Origin: Enterococcus devriesei
Lineage (GTDB): Bacteria; Bacillota; Bacilli; Lactobacillales; Enterococcaceae
NCBI RefSeq assembly: GCF_001885905.1
Contig: NZ_JXKM01000002.1
Coordinates: 300,258 to 364,257 of the forward strand
Direction: 5' to 3'
DNA length: 64,000 nucleotides
The notes under the pieces are model-generated. The model ran no database searches. It was not told the DNA's origin and saw only the letters and a list, made by a program, of their open reading frames with translations. Below, piece after piece: positions 35,128 through 45,839 of the stretch. Position 1 is the stretch's first letter. Each line of letters opens with the position of its first letter. The position numbers and the translations under genes are program-made.

Positions 35128-36321
35128 ATGAAAATTATTGAAGGAACGATCGCAAGCCCCAAAGGATTTCACGCGGCGGGCTTACATAGCGGCTTAAAAA
35201 AAACTAAAAAAGATTTAGGCATGATCTATTCAGACGTCCCAGCGGCTGCAGCGGCGGTTTATACGACGAATCAAGTCAAGGCGGCACCGATTTTTGTTAC
35301 GAAAGAAGCCATGGTTGATGCAACGATCCAAGCAGTCGTTGTTAACTCGGCTTATGCCAATGCTTGTACCGGTAAAATCGGAGCAGAAAATGCCTTAGCG
35401 ATGCAAGCTCTAGCGGCTGAACAATTGGCCGTTCCTAAAGAAACGGTCGCAGTGGCTTCTACCGGAGTGATTGGAAAACAATTACCGATGGAAATCATCG
35501 AAAAAGGTATCAAACAAATTGATTTGCCAACAGCGAATCCTTATGACTTTCATGAAGCGATTTTGACTACCGATACTAGTACCAAAGAAATTGTTGTTTC
35601 CGCTAAGATCAATGGTCAAACGGTAACGATGGCTGGGGTTGCTAAAGGATCGGGGATGATTCATCCTAACATGGCGACGATGCTGGCTTTTATTACTACG
35701 GATGCACAGATTTCATCGGAATTATTGCAAGGGATCTTGGCTGACAAAACAGAGACCACTTTCAATCAAATTACCGTAGACGGCGATACTTCAACCAATG
35801 ACTTGGTGTTAGTTCTAGCCAATGGCTTGGCGGAAAATCCGATGATCGAAATAGGTACACCTGCTTACGAAACCTTCGTTGAAATGTTTCAACTGGTTAG
35901 CGAAGCGCTAGCCAAGCTGATCGCAAAGGACGGCGAAGGTGCGACCAAACTGATCGAAGTTGAGGTGGTAGGAGCGAGTAATCCAAGTGATGCCCGCTTA
36001 GCCGCTAAAAAAGTTGTCGGTTCAAGTTTAGTCAAGACAGCGATGTTTGGTGAAGATCCAAACTGGGGGCGGATCATTTGCGCGGTAGGCTATGCCGGTT
36101 CCCAAACGGATCCTGAAAAAATCGATATGTGGATCGGCCAGCAGCAATTATTAAAACACAGCCAACCACAGGAGTTTGATGAAGCCGAGATGAAACAAAC
36201 GCTGGAAAAAGAAAAAATCCTGATCACGGTGGATTTAAATATCGGAGAAGCCAAAGGCAAGGCTTGGGGCTGTGACTTGACTTATAAATATGTTGAAGTG
36301 AACGCGTTGTACCATACTTAA
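35128..36321 (+). CDS. argJ: Bifunctional ornithine acetyltransferase/N-acetylglutamate synthase
   Basis: A 397-residue Ntn-fold enzyme that recycles the acetyl group from N-acetylornithine to glutamate and can also use acetyl-CoA. The self-cleavage site is the Thr in [16 protein letters not shown] (~185), which separates alpha and beta chains. Other motifs: [23 protein letters not shown], and GEDPNWGRI. The presence of argJ explains why no argA/argE is in the operon. GAGGAG upstream of the ATG. Confidence 0.97.
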   Translation: MKIIEGTIASPKGFHAAGLHSGLKKTKKDLGMIYSDVPAAAAAVYTTNQVKAAPIFVTKEAMVDATIQAVVVNSAYANACTGKIGAENALAMQALAAEQLAVPKETVAVASTGVIGKQLPMEIIEKGIKQIDLPTANPYDFHEAILTTDTSTKEIVVSAKINGQTVTMAGVAKGSGMIHPNMATMLAFITTDAQISSELLQGILADKTETTFNQITVDGDTSTNDLVLVLANGLAENPMIEIGTPAYETFVEMFQLVSEALAKLIAKDGEGATKLIEVEVVGASNPSDARLAAKKVVGSSLVKTAMFGEDPNWGRIICAVGYAGSQTDPEKIDMWIGQQQLLKHSQPQEFDEAEMKQTLEKEKILITVDLNIGEAKGKAWGCDLTYKYVEVNALYHT

Positions 36322-36348
36322 ATCAAACAAATTAAGGAGCGAATAATC

Positions 36349-37098
36349 ATGGGTAAAATAGTCGTTAAAATTGGTGGCGTCGCCAGTGATAATCTAACAA
36401 CAGGTTTTTTTAATCAAATCAAAGACTGGCAAGCATCGGGACATGAGGTCATCATCGTTCACGGCGGCGGCTATTATATCTCGGAAATGATGAATCGCCT
36501 GAATATTCCCGTCGTTATCAAAGACGGTTTACGAGTCACGACTGAGCAAGCGTTAAAAATCACACAGATGGTCTTGATTGGGCAAGTACAGCCGACTATT
36601 ACTACCCTTTTTCAGCAGCAAGGCTTTTCGACGATCGGACTAAACGCTTCTTGTGGCGAACTGATCCAAGGAGAAGTGATCGATCAGCAAAAATTAGGCT
36701 TTGTGGGAGAAATTACCGAAATTAATCCTGCAGCGATCGAGAATGTCTTAGCGAAGCAATACATCCCTATCGTTGCACCATTGGGGATCACTAAAGACGG
36801 TCAATGGTTAAATGTCAACGCCGATACGGCGGCCTGCAAAATTGCGGAAGCCATTGATGCAGAAGCCTTGTATTTATTAACGGACGTTCCTGGCGTGAAG
36901 TATCAAAATCAGTGGCTGGAAAGAATCACCATTGAAGAAGTAGAAGCATTAAAAGCGGAGGCAGTCATTACCGGCGGCATGATCCCTAAAGTCGATAGTG
37001 CGGTAGATTCTCTGGAAAATGGTGTTAAAAAAGTTCATATCACCAATTGTATTGAAGTGGCAGGTACGATCATCACAAAGGAGGCGGTCTACGCATGA
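36349..37098 (+). CDS. argB: Acetylglutamate kinase
   Basis: A 249-residue amino acid kinase phosphorylating N-acetylglutamate. Motifs: VVKIGG (~4-9), VHGGG (~35-39), GLRVTT, NVNADTAA (~160) and ITGGMIPKVDSAV (~209). Length fits the arginine-insensitive short form; the extra N-terminal helix of feedback-inhibited enzymes is missing. AAGGAG upstream. It overlaps argD by 4 bases (ATGA). Confidence 0.96.
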   Translation: MGKIVVKIGGVASDNLTTGFFNQIKDWQASGHEVIIVHGGGYYISEMMNRLNIPVVIKDGLRVTTEQALKITQMVLIGQVQPTITTLFQQQGFSTIGLNASCGELIQGEVIDQQKLGFVGEITEINPAAIENVLAKQYIPIVAPLGITKDGQWLNVNADTAACKIAEAIDAEALYLLTDVPGVKYQNQWLERITIEEVEALKAEAVITGGMIPKVDSAVDSLENGVKKVHITNCIEVAGTIITKEAVYA

Positions 37099-38237
37099 GC
37101 TATTTATTTCCAAATTATGCTAGAGATATGATTGATCTCGTTAATGGTTCAGGTAGTTATGTCTATGATCAAAACGGGACAGCTTATTTAGATTTCATGA
37201 GTGGGATCGCTGTCAGCAATCTAGGACACAAAAATCCGAAAGTGATGCAGGCGTTACATGAGCAGTCACAAAAAATCTGGCACAGCTCTAATTTATATAC
37301 GAATCACTTGCAGGAAAGCATCGCCGAAAAATTAACGATGGGCAAGAATTATCTTGCTTTTTTCTGTAACAGTGGGACGGAAGCGAATGAAGCGGCTATT
37401 AAACTGGCACGAAAAGCCACCGGTCGTCCGAAAATCATTAGTTTTTTGCAATCCTTTCACGGTCGGACCTATGGCGCATTAAGTGCGACAGGTCAACCTC
37501 AATTGCAACAAGGTTTTTTTCCAATCGTCGAAGGCTTTGACTATGTACCATATAACCAGCTTGAAGCATTAAAAGAACTATTGGATGAAAACGTGGCGGC
37601 GGTCATGCTAGAAGTTATCCAAGGGGAAGGCGGTGTGATTCCGGCGGAAAAAGCATGGCTTCAGGCAGTCGCGAAATTATGTAAAGCCAATGGCAGCCTA
37701 TTGATCATAGATGAGATTCAAACAGGAATGGGCAGAACCGGAAATTTTTATGCCTTTGAAGCCTATCAGATCGAACCAGATATTATTACCTTGGCAAAAG
37801 CTTTAGCTAATGGAATCCCAGTGGGAGCAATGCTAGGGAAAAAAGAACTAGCGGAAGCTTTCGGTCCCGGATCCCATGGTACGACCTTTGGCGGCAATAA
37901 TCTCGCTATGAAGGTAGCAGAGACGGTAGTCAGTCAGATCAATCAGCCGGAATTTTTAGCGGACGTTAAAGCAAAAGGTGCTTTTTTAAAGGCAGAATTA
38001 GCAAAACTTACAGGCGAATCAGAAAAAGTAGTGGAGGTCCGGGGTGAAGGACTGATGCTGGGAGTACAACTTGATTCAGCTGAGACCTTACAAACAGTGA
38101 TCCAGACCTTGAAGCAAGAAAAGTTATTGGCGATTAAGGCCGGTGGCAATGTGTTGCGTTTATTACCGCCATTAACCATCAGCCAATCTGAACTTGAAAA
38201 AGGTGTTGCCATTATCAATCAAGCTATTTTGCAATAA
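37095..38237 (+). CDS. argD: Acetylornithine aminotransferase
   Basis: A 380-residue PLP class III aminotransferase. Motifs: FCNSGTEANEAAIKLAR (~93), the FHGRTYG loop (~128), IDEIQTGMGRTG (~209), and the PLP Lys in TLAKALANGIP (~233). Last gene of argCJBD: these give ornithine; later steps (argF, argG, argH) are not in this window. The ATG overlaps the argB stop; GGAGG is inside argB. Confidence 0.95.
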   Translation: MSYLFPNYARDMIDLVNGSGSYVYDQNGTAYLDFMSGIAVSNLGHKNPKVMQALHEQSQKIWHSSNLYTNHLQESIAEKLTMGKNYLAFFCNSGTEANEAAIKLARKATGRPKIISFLQSFHGRTYGALSATGQPQLQQGFFPIVEGFDYVPYNQLEALKELLDENVAAVMLEVIQGEGGVIPAEKAWLQAVAKLCKANGSLLIIDEIQTGMGRTGNFYAFEAYQIEPDIITLAKALANGIPVGAMLGKKELAEAFGPGSHGTTFGGNNLAMKVAETVVSQINQPEFLADVKAKGAFLKAELAKLTGESEKVVEVRGEGLMLGVQLDSAETLQTVIQTLKQEKLLAIKAGGNVLRLLPPLTISQSELEKGVAIINQAILQ

Positions 38238-38252
38238 GTTGTCGAAGAACTA

Positions 38253-38281
38253 GAGCGATGAGCGGTCATCGTTCTTTTTTT
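38253..38281 (+). terminator. Terminator of argCJBD
   Basis: GAGCGATGA, loop GCGG, TCATCGTTC, then a T run. Confidence 0.85.
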
Positions 38282-38292
38282 GTGCCTGAGAC

Positions 38293-38321
38293 TTTCCATA
38301 GCGTGTTTTTTCACTTATACT
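38293..38321 (+). promoter_or_regulatory. Promoter of the CBS-lspA-rluD operon
   Basis: TTTCCA (38293-38298), 17 bases, TATACT (38316-38321). Confidence 0.6.
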
Positions 38322-38370
38322 GAACCTATTGAAAAAAGTTATACTAGCTAGTTTAGAAGGAGTGGACCTC

Positions 38371-39072
38371 GTGGGAGACAATGCGGATCTTTTTTTAAGT
38401 ACCTTCAATCGAATTGAAAAAGAATTAAAACGTTTATTAGGCAATCCAAGTAATATGGGCTTTAGCGAAGCCGTTCGCCGTCTCTCAAAACGCCGTGATA
38501 ATGTGATCGGTAGAAATGAGAACGATCTATTACAGTTAGCTCAGCTGCGTAATGCGATTGTTCATGATCAAGTGGCGGATGATTTTGTGATTGCAGAGCC
38601 GAATGATTGGGCAGTGGCACGAATCAAAGCAATTGAAGAAAGCCTGCTGCGGCCTGAAAAAGTTTTACCGCGGTTTGGTAAGAAGGTTACGGGCTTTGAA
38701 TGCAATCTGCCGATGATTGAAATCATGAAGATCATTAACAAAAAGCGCTTTTCACAATTTCCGGTCTATGACTCCGGCAAATTCATCGGGCTTGTAACCT
38801 TACGGACGATCGGATTTTTCTTTGCACAGGAAAGTTTGAACGGTTCAGTTAAGCTTGAAGGTCGGATCGCAGAAGATTTATTACGGGCGAACGGCAAGCA
38901 AGCAAACTTTAAGTTTGTCTCAGCTGAGACGAAGGTTTCGGAAGTGGAACAAATGTTTCAAACAGAAGGGATCTTGGAAGCCGTTTTGATTACTAAAAAT
39001 GGGGATTCGGATGGAAACCTTTTAGGCATCATTCGACCACGGGATATTTATGTTCAAGAAGGGGAGCAGTAA
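38371..39072 (+). CDS. CBS-domain protein
   Basis: A 233-residue soluble protein. The N-terminal ~90 residues are helical (FNRIEKELKRLLGNPSNMGF, RRDNVIGRNENDLLQLAQLRNAIVHD) and resemble HEPN-like/DUF4145-type helical folds; the C-terminal half carries a CBS pair (~115-230; IMKIINKKRFSQFPVYDSGKFIGLVTLR, and LLGIIRPRDIYVQ), usually an adenosyl-ligand sensor. The GTG at 38371 is 8 bases after AAGGAG; the open frame upstream lacks a site. Two bases before lspA, so an operon with lspA and rluD. Function unknown. Confidence 0.8.
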   Translation: MGDNADLFLSTFNRIEKELKRLLGNPSNMGFSEAVRRLSKRRDNVIGRNENDLLQLAQLRNAIVHDQVADDFVIAEPNDWAVARIKAIEESLLRPEKVLPRFGKKVTGFECNLPMIEIMKIINKKRFSQFPVYDSGKFIGLVTLRTIGFFFAQESLNGSVKLEGRIAEDLLRANGKQANFKFVSAETKVSEVEQMFQTEGILEAVLITKNGDSDGNLLGIIRPRDIYVQEGEQ

Positions 39073-39074
39073 TT

Positions 39075-39536
39075 TTGATAGCAGTTTATTTATTACTTAG
39101 CGGTGTCCTCATCGCTTTGGATCAATGGTTCAAATGGTGGATCGTCAATCAATACAATTTTGGAGATAGCCAAACGATTATTCCAAACGTTTTATCATTA
39201 ACCCATATTCGGAACACTGGCGGTGCCTTTAGCTTATTCGAAGGCCAACAAATCTTTTTTATCGTCATCACGATTGTAGCGGTGGTCGCTGTGATCTATT
39301 ATTTGATCAAACACCTCCACGAAAGCAAGTGGCTGACGATCGGCTTGAGTTTCTTTTTGGCCGGCGCGATTGGTAATTTTATTGATCGTATTCGCCTAGG
39401 TTATGTCGTGGATATGTTCCGCTTCGATTTTATTAACTTCCCGATTTTCAATATTGCAGATATGGCCTTGGTTACAGGGGTCATTATGATTTTTATTTAT
39501 ATTTTATTAGATGAGAGAGATAAGAAAAATGGATAA
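39075..39536 (+). CDS. lspA: Lipoprotein signal peptidase (signal peptidase II)
   Basis: A 153-residue membrane aspartyl protease cutting prolipoproteins before the lipidated Cys. Four membrane segments. The catalytic Asp residues are in GAIGNFIDRIRLGYVVDM and FNIADMALVTG. The start is TTG at 39075, 8 bases after GGGGAG and at the first hydrophobic residues. It overlaps the rluD start by 8 bases, an arrangement conserved in Firmicutes. Confidence 0.96.
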   Translation: MIAVYLLLSGVLIALDQWFKWWIVNQYNFGDSQTIIPNVLSLTHIRNTGGAFSLFEGQQIFFIVITIVAVVAVIYYLIKHLHESKWLTIGLSFFLAGAIGNFIDRIRLGYVVDMFRFDFINFPIFNIADMALVTGVIMIFIYILLDERDKKNG

Positions 39537-40437
39537 TCAAATTGAAGTAATTATTAAAGCAGAAACTGGGCGGATCGATAAAGTCTTAAACGATCGTTTG
39601 TCGGACTATTCCCGTTCTCAAATTCAGCAATGGATCAAAGATCAGCATGTATCGATTGATGGAAAAACAGTCAAAGCCAATTACAAAGTCAGTGCTGGGG
39701 ACCAGATCTTGATCGAGATTCCCGCACCAGAAGAACTGGATCTTGTACCGGAGAATCTGGACTTAGTCATCGTTTATGAAGACGATGATGTCGTCGTAGT
39801 CAATAAACCCCAAGGCATGGTGGTCCATCCATCAGCCGGACATCCCAAAGGCACGTTAGTCAATGGGTTATTATATCAAGTGAAAAACCTTTCGACGATC
39901 AACGATGTAATTCGTCCGGGGATCGTTCATCGAATTGATAAGGATACGTCTGGATTATTAATGGTCGCAAAAAATGATCATGCCCATGAAGCGTTGGCAA
40001 AACAATTAAAAGATAAAACGTCCTTGCGAAAATACGTTGCTTTGGTTCACGGTGAGATTTCTCATGAAAAAGGGCGGATCGAAGCGCCAATCGGCCGTTC
40101 AAAGGTCAATCGAAAAATGCAAGCGGTGATTGAAGAAGGTAAATCGGCGGTCACTCATTTTGAAGTGTTGCAACGCTTTGAAGGTTTTACGTTGATTGAA
40201 TTACAACTAGAGACAGGCAGGACACATCAAATCAGAGTCCATATGCAATACATTGGTTATCCGGTCGCCGGTGATCCTCTGTACGGACCGAAAAAGACGC
40301 TAAAAGGCAACGGACAGTTTCTTCACGCCAAATTATTAGGCTTTGAACACCCAACGACTGGCGAGATGATGGTCTTCGAAGCACCATTACCAGAAATTTT
40401 CAAAAAAACTTTGAAACAGTTAAAAGAAAAAGATTGA
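39529..40437 (+). CDS. rluD: 23S rRNA/large-subunit pseudouridine synthase (RluD family)
   Basis: A 302-residue pseudouridine synthase. An S4 RNA-binding domain (~14-75; IDKVLNDRLSDYSRSQIQQWI) precedes the catalytic domain with the Asp in HRIDKDTSGLL (~138). The family also includes RluC/RluA; the substrate position is not certain. The ATG at 39529 was chosen within the end of lspA. Its stop directly precedes the pyr promoter. Confidence 0.9.
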   Translation: MDNQIEVIIKAETGRIDKVLNDRLSDYSRSQIQQWIKDQHVSIDGKTVKANYKVSAGDQILIEIPAPEELDLVPENLDLVIVYEDDDVVVVNKPQGMVVHPSAGHPKGTLVNGLLYQVKNLSTINDVIRPGIVHRIDKDTSGLLMVAKNDHAHEALAKQLKDKTSLRKYVALVHGEISHEKGRIEAPIGRSKVNRKMQAVIEEGKSAVTHFEVLQRFEGFTLIELQLETGRTHQIRVHMQYIGYPVAGDPLYGPKKTLKGNGQFLHAKLLGFEHPTTGEMMVFEAPLPEIFKKTLKQLKEKD

Positions 40438-40462
40438 TTTCTTATTTAAGGAATAGTATAGT
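40434..40462 (+). promoter_or_regulatory. pyr operon promoter
   Basis: TTGATT (40434-40439, overlapping the rluD stop), 17 bases, TATAGT (40457-40462). Confidence 0.8.
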
Positions 40463-40468
40463 GTCTGT

Positions 40469-40630
40469 AGTAAGAAATAAATAACTTAATATGATCCTTT
40501 AAGAGTAGTCCCGTGAGGCTAAGAAGGAAGTCGATAGTAGTTTGAGCTAGGTGCGCCTAGATGAACGCTATCATTTTGACGAAGTCGATAACATTCCTCC
40601 TACCTAACTACGGGTAGGAGTTTTTTTATT
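40469..40630 (+). promoter_or_regulatory. PyrR-controlled attenuator of the pyr operon
   Basis: The PyrR-binding loop AGTCCCGTGAGGCT (40507-40520) matches ARUCCNGNGAGGYU. The terminator CTCCTACC (40597-40604) / GGTAGGAG (40613-40620) with seven T follows; intervening repeats of GAAGTCGATA and CTATC allow an antiterminator. UMP-bound PyrR would stabilise the anti-antiterminator and cause termination before pyrR. Confidence 0.92.
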
Positions 40631-40641
40631 GTAAAAAATAA

Positions 40642-41193
<552 letters not shown>

Positions 41194-41227
41194 AAAAATG
41201 TATAGATGCTAGAAAGAGGATTTTTGT

Positions 41228-42499
41228 ATGAAAGAGTTCCACAATGATGACGTTGTTTTAGATATACATGATCGCCCAAGTACCGGTCATTGGATCGGCT
41301 TGAGTATTCAACACTTGTTCACGATGTTTGGCGCAACGGTTTTAGTTCCTATCTTAGTTGGGATCAACCCAAGTATCGCGCTAGTCAGTTCTGGTTTAGG
41401 AACGTTGGTTTACTTAACCGTAACTAAAGGAAAGATTCCGGCTTACCTAGGCAGCAGCTTCGCTTTTATCGCGGCGATGAAATTATTAATGAAATCAGAT
41501 GGCTATCCGGCAATCGCTCAAGGTGCTTTAACCTGCGGATTGGTTTACTTGATTGTTTCCTTCATTATTCGAAAAATCGGTTCAGGCTGGCTGGATAAAA
41601 TTTTGCCACCGATCGTTGTAGGACCAGTCGTAATGGTCATCGGTTTAGGCTTAGCCAGCAACGCCGCGCAAAACGCGATGTACAACAACGGCACTTACAG
41701 CTTCAAATATGTGATGGTCGCTTTGATCACGTTAGCGTTTACGATTTTCTTCAATATGTTTTTCACTGGCTTCTTAGGCTTGATTCCGATTCTTTTAGGA
41801 ATCATCGGCGGCTACATTACAGCGATGATCTTCGGAATCATCGACTATCAGCCGATCATTGATGCGAACTGGCTTGCGATGCCAGCTTTCAATGTACCTT
41901 TCGTCAGCTATCAGCCAAAGCTGTATATCAGCGCGATCACGACAATGGCGCCAATCGCCTTTGTTACTATGACAGAACACATCGGTCACTTGATGGTTTT
42001 GAATAAATTAACAAAACGCAATTTCTTCGATGATCCTGGCTTAGATCGCACCTTGATGGGGGATGGCTTAGCGCAAATCGTCGCCGGCCTTGTCGGCGGA
42101 CCGCCAGTAACTAGTTACGGTGAAAACATCGGTGTCTTGGCAATCACACGGGTGCACAGTGTCTTCGTTATCGGAGGTGCGGCAGTCTTCGCGGTCTTAC
42201 TAGGCTTTGTTGGAAAGCTTAGCGCTTTGATCTTAAGTATTCCTGGACCAGTTATCTCAGGAATCAGCTTCATCTTGTTCGGCGTCATCGCCGCTAGCGG
42301 ATTAAAAATCTTGATTGAGAACAAAATCGATTTTGACCGTAAAAAGAACTTATTGATTGCTTCAACGATTTTAGTTATCGGGATCGGCGGACTGGTTTTC
42401 GAAGCGGGCACCTTTACGTTATCTGCCATGGCCTTAGCCACCGTCCTAGGAATTATCTTAAACTTAATCTTGCCGGAACAGGCACGCAGTGAGAAATAA
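41228..42499 (+). CDS. pyrP: Uracil permease (NCS2 family)
   Basis: A 423-residue proton symporter with about 12-14 membrane segments. Family motifs: QHLFTMFGATVLVPILVG (~28), AYLGSSFAFI (~80), the substrate-site MTEHIGHL (~247) and GGPPVTSYGENIGVLAITR (~288). It imports uracil. It sits between pyrR and pyrB, as in Bacillus, but no separate attenuator was found in the 34- and 35-base gaps around it. Confidence 0.95.
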   Translation: MKEFHNDDVVLDIHDRPSTGHWIGLSIQHLFTMFGATVLVPILVGINPSIALVSSGLGTLVYLTVTKGKIPAYLGSSFAFIAAMKLLMKSDGYPAIAQGALTCGLVYLIVSFIIRKIGSGWLDKILPPIVVGPVVMVIGLGLASNAAQNAMYNNGTYSFKYVMVALITLAFTIFFNMFFTGFLGLIPILLGIIGGYITAMIFGIIDYQPIIDANWLAMPAFNVPFVSYQPKLYISAITTMAPIAFVTMTEHIGHLMVLNKLTKRNFFDDPGLDRTLMGDGLAQIVAGLVGGPPVTSYGENIGVLAITRVHSVFVIGGAAVFAVLLGFVGKLSALILSIPGPVISGISFILFGVIAASGLKILIENKIDFDRKKNLLIASTILVIGIGGLVFEAGTFTLSAMALATVLGIILNLILPEQARSEK

Positions 42500-42534
42500 A
42501 AATAACTAGCGAAGAATGAAGAGGAGGAAATTTC

Positions 42535-43461
42535 ATGATCATCCAGTCAGAAGAAATCAGTCTGAAACATTTATTGACGGTGGAAGCTTTAACCGATCAA
42601 GAAGTCATGGGACTGATTCAAAGAGCTCAGCAATTCAAGCAGGGAGCACGGTGGACACCTAATAAAAATCAATACTTTGTCTCTAATCTTTTTTTTGAGA
42701 ATAGTACCCGGACCCACAAAAGTTTTGAAGTCGCTGAAAAAAAACTAGGACTAGATGTGATTGATTTTGATGCCAAAACCAGCTCGGTTCAAAAAGGTGA
42801 GACGCTCTACGATACCGTTCTTACCATGTCAGCCTTAGGGGTGGATGTGGCAGTGATCCGCCACGGAGATGAAAATTACTATGACGAATTAATCCAAAGC
42901 AAAACGATCCAATGTTCAATCGTCAACGGCGGCGATGGCAGCGGACAACATCCGACACAGTGTTTGTTGGATCTGATGACGATTTATCAAGAATTCGGTC
43001 ATTTCAACGGCTTAAAGGTTGCTATCGCTGGAGACATTACCCACTCACGAGTCGCTAAATCAAATATGCAAATGCTGAAACGCTTAGGTGCGGAGGTTTT
43101 TTTCTCGGGACCTGAGGAATGGTACGACGAGAGCTTTGATGTTTACGGTACCTACCGACCATTAAATGAGCTTGTGCCGGAAGTCGATGTCATGATGCTG
43201 TTAAGAGTTCAGCACGAACGCCATGACGGACAGGAAAGTTTTTCAAAGGAAGAATATCATGAAAAATACGGCTTAACGATCGAACGGGGAAAACAGTTGA
43301 AACCAAGCGCCATCATTATGCACCCGGCGCCAGTCAATCGAGATGTTGAAATCGCGGATAGTTTAGTGGAGAGTCTGCAATCGCGGATCGTACCGCAAAT
43401 GACCAACGGCGTGTACATTCGGATGGCAATTTTAGAAGCAGTACTTAGAGGAAAATCGTAA
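42535..43461 (+). CDS. pyrB: Aspartate carbamoyltransferase catalytic chain
   Basis: A 308-residue transcarbamoylase making carbamoyl-aspartate. The carbamoyl-phosphate site [13 protein letters not shown] (~54) and [11 protein letters not shown] (~138) and MHPAPVNRD (~262) are clear. No regulatory chain (pyrI) is present, as usual in Firmicutes. GAGGAGG upstream. Confidence 0.96.
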   Translation: MIIQSEEISLKHLLTVEALTDQEVMGLIQRAQQFKQGARWTPNKNQYFVSNLFFENSTRTHKSFEVAEKKLGLDVIDFDAKTSSVQKGETLYDTVLTMSALGVDVAVIRHGDENYYDELIQSKTIQCSIVNGGDGSGQHPTQCLLDLMTIYQEFGHFNGLKVAIAGDITHSRVAKSNMQMLKRLGAEVFFSGPEEWYDESFDVYGTYRPLNELVPEVDVMMLLRVQHERHDGQESFSKEEYHEKYGLTIERGKQLKPSAIIMHPAPVNRDVEIADSLVESLQSRIVPQMTNGVYIRMAILEAVLRGKS

Positions 43462-43474
43462 AGGGGCAGATACT

Positions 43475-44755
43475 ATGAAAACATTGATTAAAAATGGAAA
43501 GATCGTAACAAAAGACAATCAAACAACAACATGTGACCTTTGGTTAGAAGACAGTATCATCGCTGGTATCGGGAAGGATTTCTCAAGTATGACGTTTGAT
43601 CAAGAGTACGACGCAAAAAATCAATTAATCACACCAGGTTTAGTTGATGTTCATGTTCATTTGCGAGAACCCGGCTTTACTTATAAAGAAACTATCAAGG
43701 ACGGCTCTAAAGCGGCGGCTCGCGGTGGCTATACAACCGTTTGCGCGATGCCAAATTTAAATCCAGTACCTGACACGGTAGAAAAATTCAATGACGTTAT
43801 GGCGATCATTGAAAAAGATGCGGTAGTAAAAGTTCATCAATATGCGCCGATTACCGAAGAGCTGCGAAGTGAAGTTCTAACCGATCAAAAGGGGCTGAAA
43901 ACAGCCGGCGCTTTTGCCTTCACCAATGACGGAGTGGGTGTGCAAACAGCCGGAACCATGTACTTAGCAATGAAGGAAGCAGCGGAAAATAATATGGCAC
44001 TGGTTGCCCATACGGAAGACGAATCTCTATTATTCGGCGGTGTTATGCATAAAGGGAAGATCAGTGAAAAGCTTGATTTACCTGGAATTCTAAGTGCTAC
44101 GGAATCCTCACAAATTGCCAGAGACTTGATCTTAGCAGAAGAAACCGGCGTTCATTATCATGTCTGCCACGTTTCTACAAAAGAAAGTGTTCGCGTGATT
44201 CGTGACGCAAAAAAGGCCGGTGTACATGTGACAGCGGAGGTTTCTCCTCATCATTTGATCTTGATCGATGAAAACATCCCAGAAGACCACGGCTACTGGA
44301 AAATGAACCCGCCATTACGTGGAAGCGAAGATCGTGAAGCTTTGATTGAAGGCTTGCTTGACGGCACGATTGATTGTATCGCTACCGATCATGCCCCTCA
44401 TGGCTTTGAAGAAAAAAATCAAAGCTTCCTAAAATCACCATTCGGAATCGTTGGCAGTGAAACAGCCTTCCAATTGATTTATACGCACTTTGTTGAAACA
44501 GGACGATTTACTTTAGAACAAGTGATTGATTGGATGGCTGTTAAACCAGCGGAAATTTTCGGCATGACCGTCGGCACACTAACGATTGGTCAACCGGCGG
44601 ACATCGCGGTCTTTGATCTAAACCACGAAGAAAAAATCGATGATAAAAAATTCGCATCACTAGGAGTCAACACCCCTTTCACTGGTTGGCCAGTCAAGGG
44701 CGCAACATTAATGACCTTTGTGGATGGTCAGTTGGTATACAACAAGGAGGACTAA
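43475..44755 (+). CDS. pyrC: Dihydroorotase
   Basis: A 426-residue amidohydrolase (type I) closing carbamoyl-aspartate to dihydroorotate. Metal ligands: [15 protein letters not shown] (~59), His in VAHTED and [12 protein letters not shown] (~177, ~230), and Asp in ATDHAPHG (~304). A site resembling GGGGCAG precedes the ATG. Next gene carA starts 4 bases on. Confidence 0.96.
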   Translation: MKTLIKNGKIVTKDNQTTTCDLWLEDSIIAGIGKDFSSMTFDQEYDAKNQLITPGLVDVHVHLREPGFTYKETIKDGSKAAARGGYTTVCAMPNLNPVPDTVEKFNDVMAIIEKDAVVKVHQYAPITEELRSEVLTDQKGLKTAGAFAFTNDGVGVQTAGTMYLAMKEAAENNMALVAHTEDESLLFGGVMHKGKISEKLDLPGILSATESSQIARDLILAEETGVHYHVCHVSTKESVRVIRDAKKAGVHVTAEVSPHHLILIDENIPEDHGYWKMNPPLRGSEDREALIEGLLDGTIDCIATDHAPHGFEEKNQSFLKSPFGIVGSETAFQLIYTHFVETGRFTLEQVIDWMAVKPAEIFGMTVGTLTIGQPADIAVFDLNHEEKIDDKKFASLGVNTPFTGWPVKGATLMTFVDGQLVYNKED

Positions 44756-44759
44756 GACG

Positions 44760-45839
44760 TTGAAAAGACTTTTAATTTTAGAAGATGGCACAGTATTTGA
44801 GGGTGAAGGCTTTGGCGCTGAAGCAAATGTTGTCGGTGAAGTAGTATTCACCACCAGCATGACCGGCTATCAAGAAACGATTACCGATCAAAGTTTCAAT
44901 GGACAAATCATTACCTTTACTTATCCAATGGTAGGAAACTACGGTGTCAACCGCGATGACTATGAATCGATCGCACCAACTTGTAAAGGCGTGATCGTAA
45001 AAGAACATGCGAGACTAGCTAGTAACTGGCGCAATCAAATGACGCTAGACGAATTTTTAAAACGCAAAGGCATTCCTGGAATTGCCGGAATCGACACGCG
45101 GGCGTTAACCAAAAAATTACGCAGTGTCGGCACAATGAAAGGCAGTATCGTTGATCCAGCCGATGAATTAGAACATTCCTTTGACCAATTAAAAGCAACG
45201 GTCTTGCCAACGAACCAAGTGGCGCAAGTTTCAACCGTTACACCTTATCCAAGTCCCGGTGTTGGACGTAATGTCGTTGTCATCGACTTTGGCTTAAAAC
45301 ATAGTATTTTACGGGAGCTATCACGACGGGAATGCAACTTAACGGTGATGCCCTACAACACCGATGCGCAAACAATCTTAGACTTATGTCCTGACGGCGT
45401 GATGCTGACGAATGGACCGGGAGATCCGAAAGATGTACCGGAAGCAATCGAAATGATCAAACAGATTCAAGGAAAGGTTCCAATTTTTGGCATCTGTCTA
45501 GGTCACCAATTATTCTCATTAGCTAACGGTGCAGATACGTATAAAATGAAATTTGGTCATCGTGGATTAAATCATCCTGTTCGTGAAATAGCGACGGGAC
45601 GCATTGATTTCACTTCACAAAACCACGGTTTCGCGGTAGATGAAAAGACCATTGATCCAGATAAATTAATGATCACCCACGTGGAAGTCAATGACGGCAC
45701 GATCGAAGGTGTCCGCCATCGCAATTACCCAGCTTTCAGTGTTCAGTACCATCCTGACGCTGCGCCGGGTCCACATGACGGCGTTCATTTATTCGATGAA
45801 TTTATGGAAATGATGGATGCATGGAAGGAGCAAGCATAA
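44760..45839 (+). CDS. carA: Carbamoyl-phosphate synthase small chain
   Basis: A 359-residue glutamine amidotransferase subunit. The N-terminal domain is [21 protein letters not shown]; the class I GATase has the nucleophile in [10 protein letters not shown] (~238) and the His/Glu in [10 protein letters not shown] (~329). The start is TTG at 44760, with AAGGAGG 10 bases upstream; an open frame farther upstream is inside pyrC. carB begins immediately after the stop. Confidence 0.95.
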   Translation: MKRLLILEDGTVFEGEGFGAEANVVGEVVFTTSMTGYQETITDQSFNGQIITFTYPMVGNYGVNRDDYESIAPTCKGVIVKEHARLASNWRNQMTLDEFLKRKGIPGIAGIDTRALTKKLRSVGTMKGSIVDPADELEHSFDQLKATVLPTNQVAQVSTVTPYPSPGVGRNVVVIDFGLKHSILRELSRRECNLTVMPYNTDAQTILDLCPDGVMLTNGPGDPKDVPEAIEMIKQIQGKVPIFGICLGHQLFSLANGADTYKMKFGHRGLNHPVREIATGRIDFTSQNHGFAVDEKTIDPDKLMITHVEVNDGTIEGVRHRNYPAFSVQYHPDAAPGPHDGVHLFDEFMEMMDAWKEQA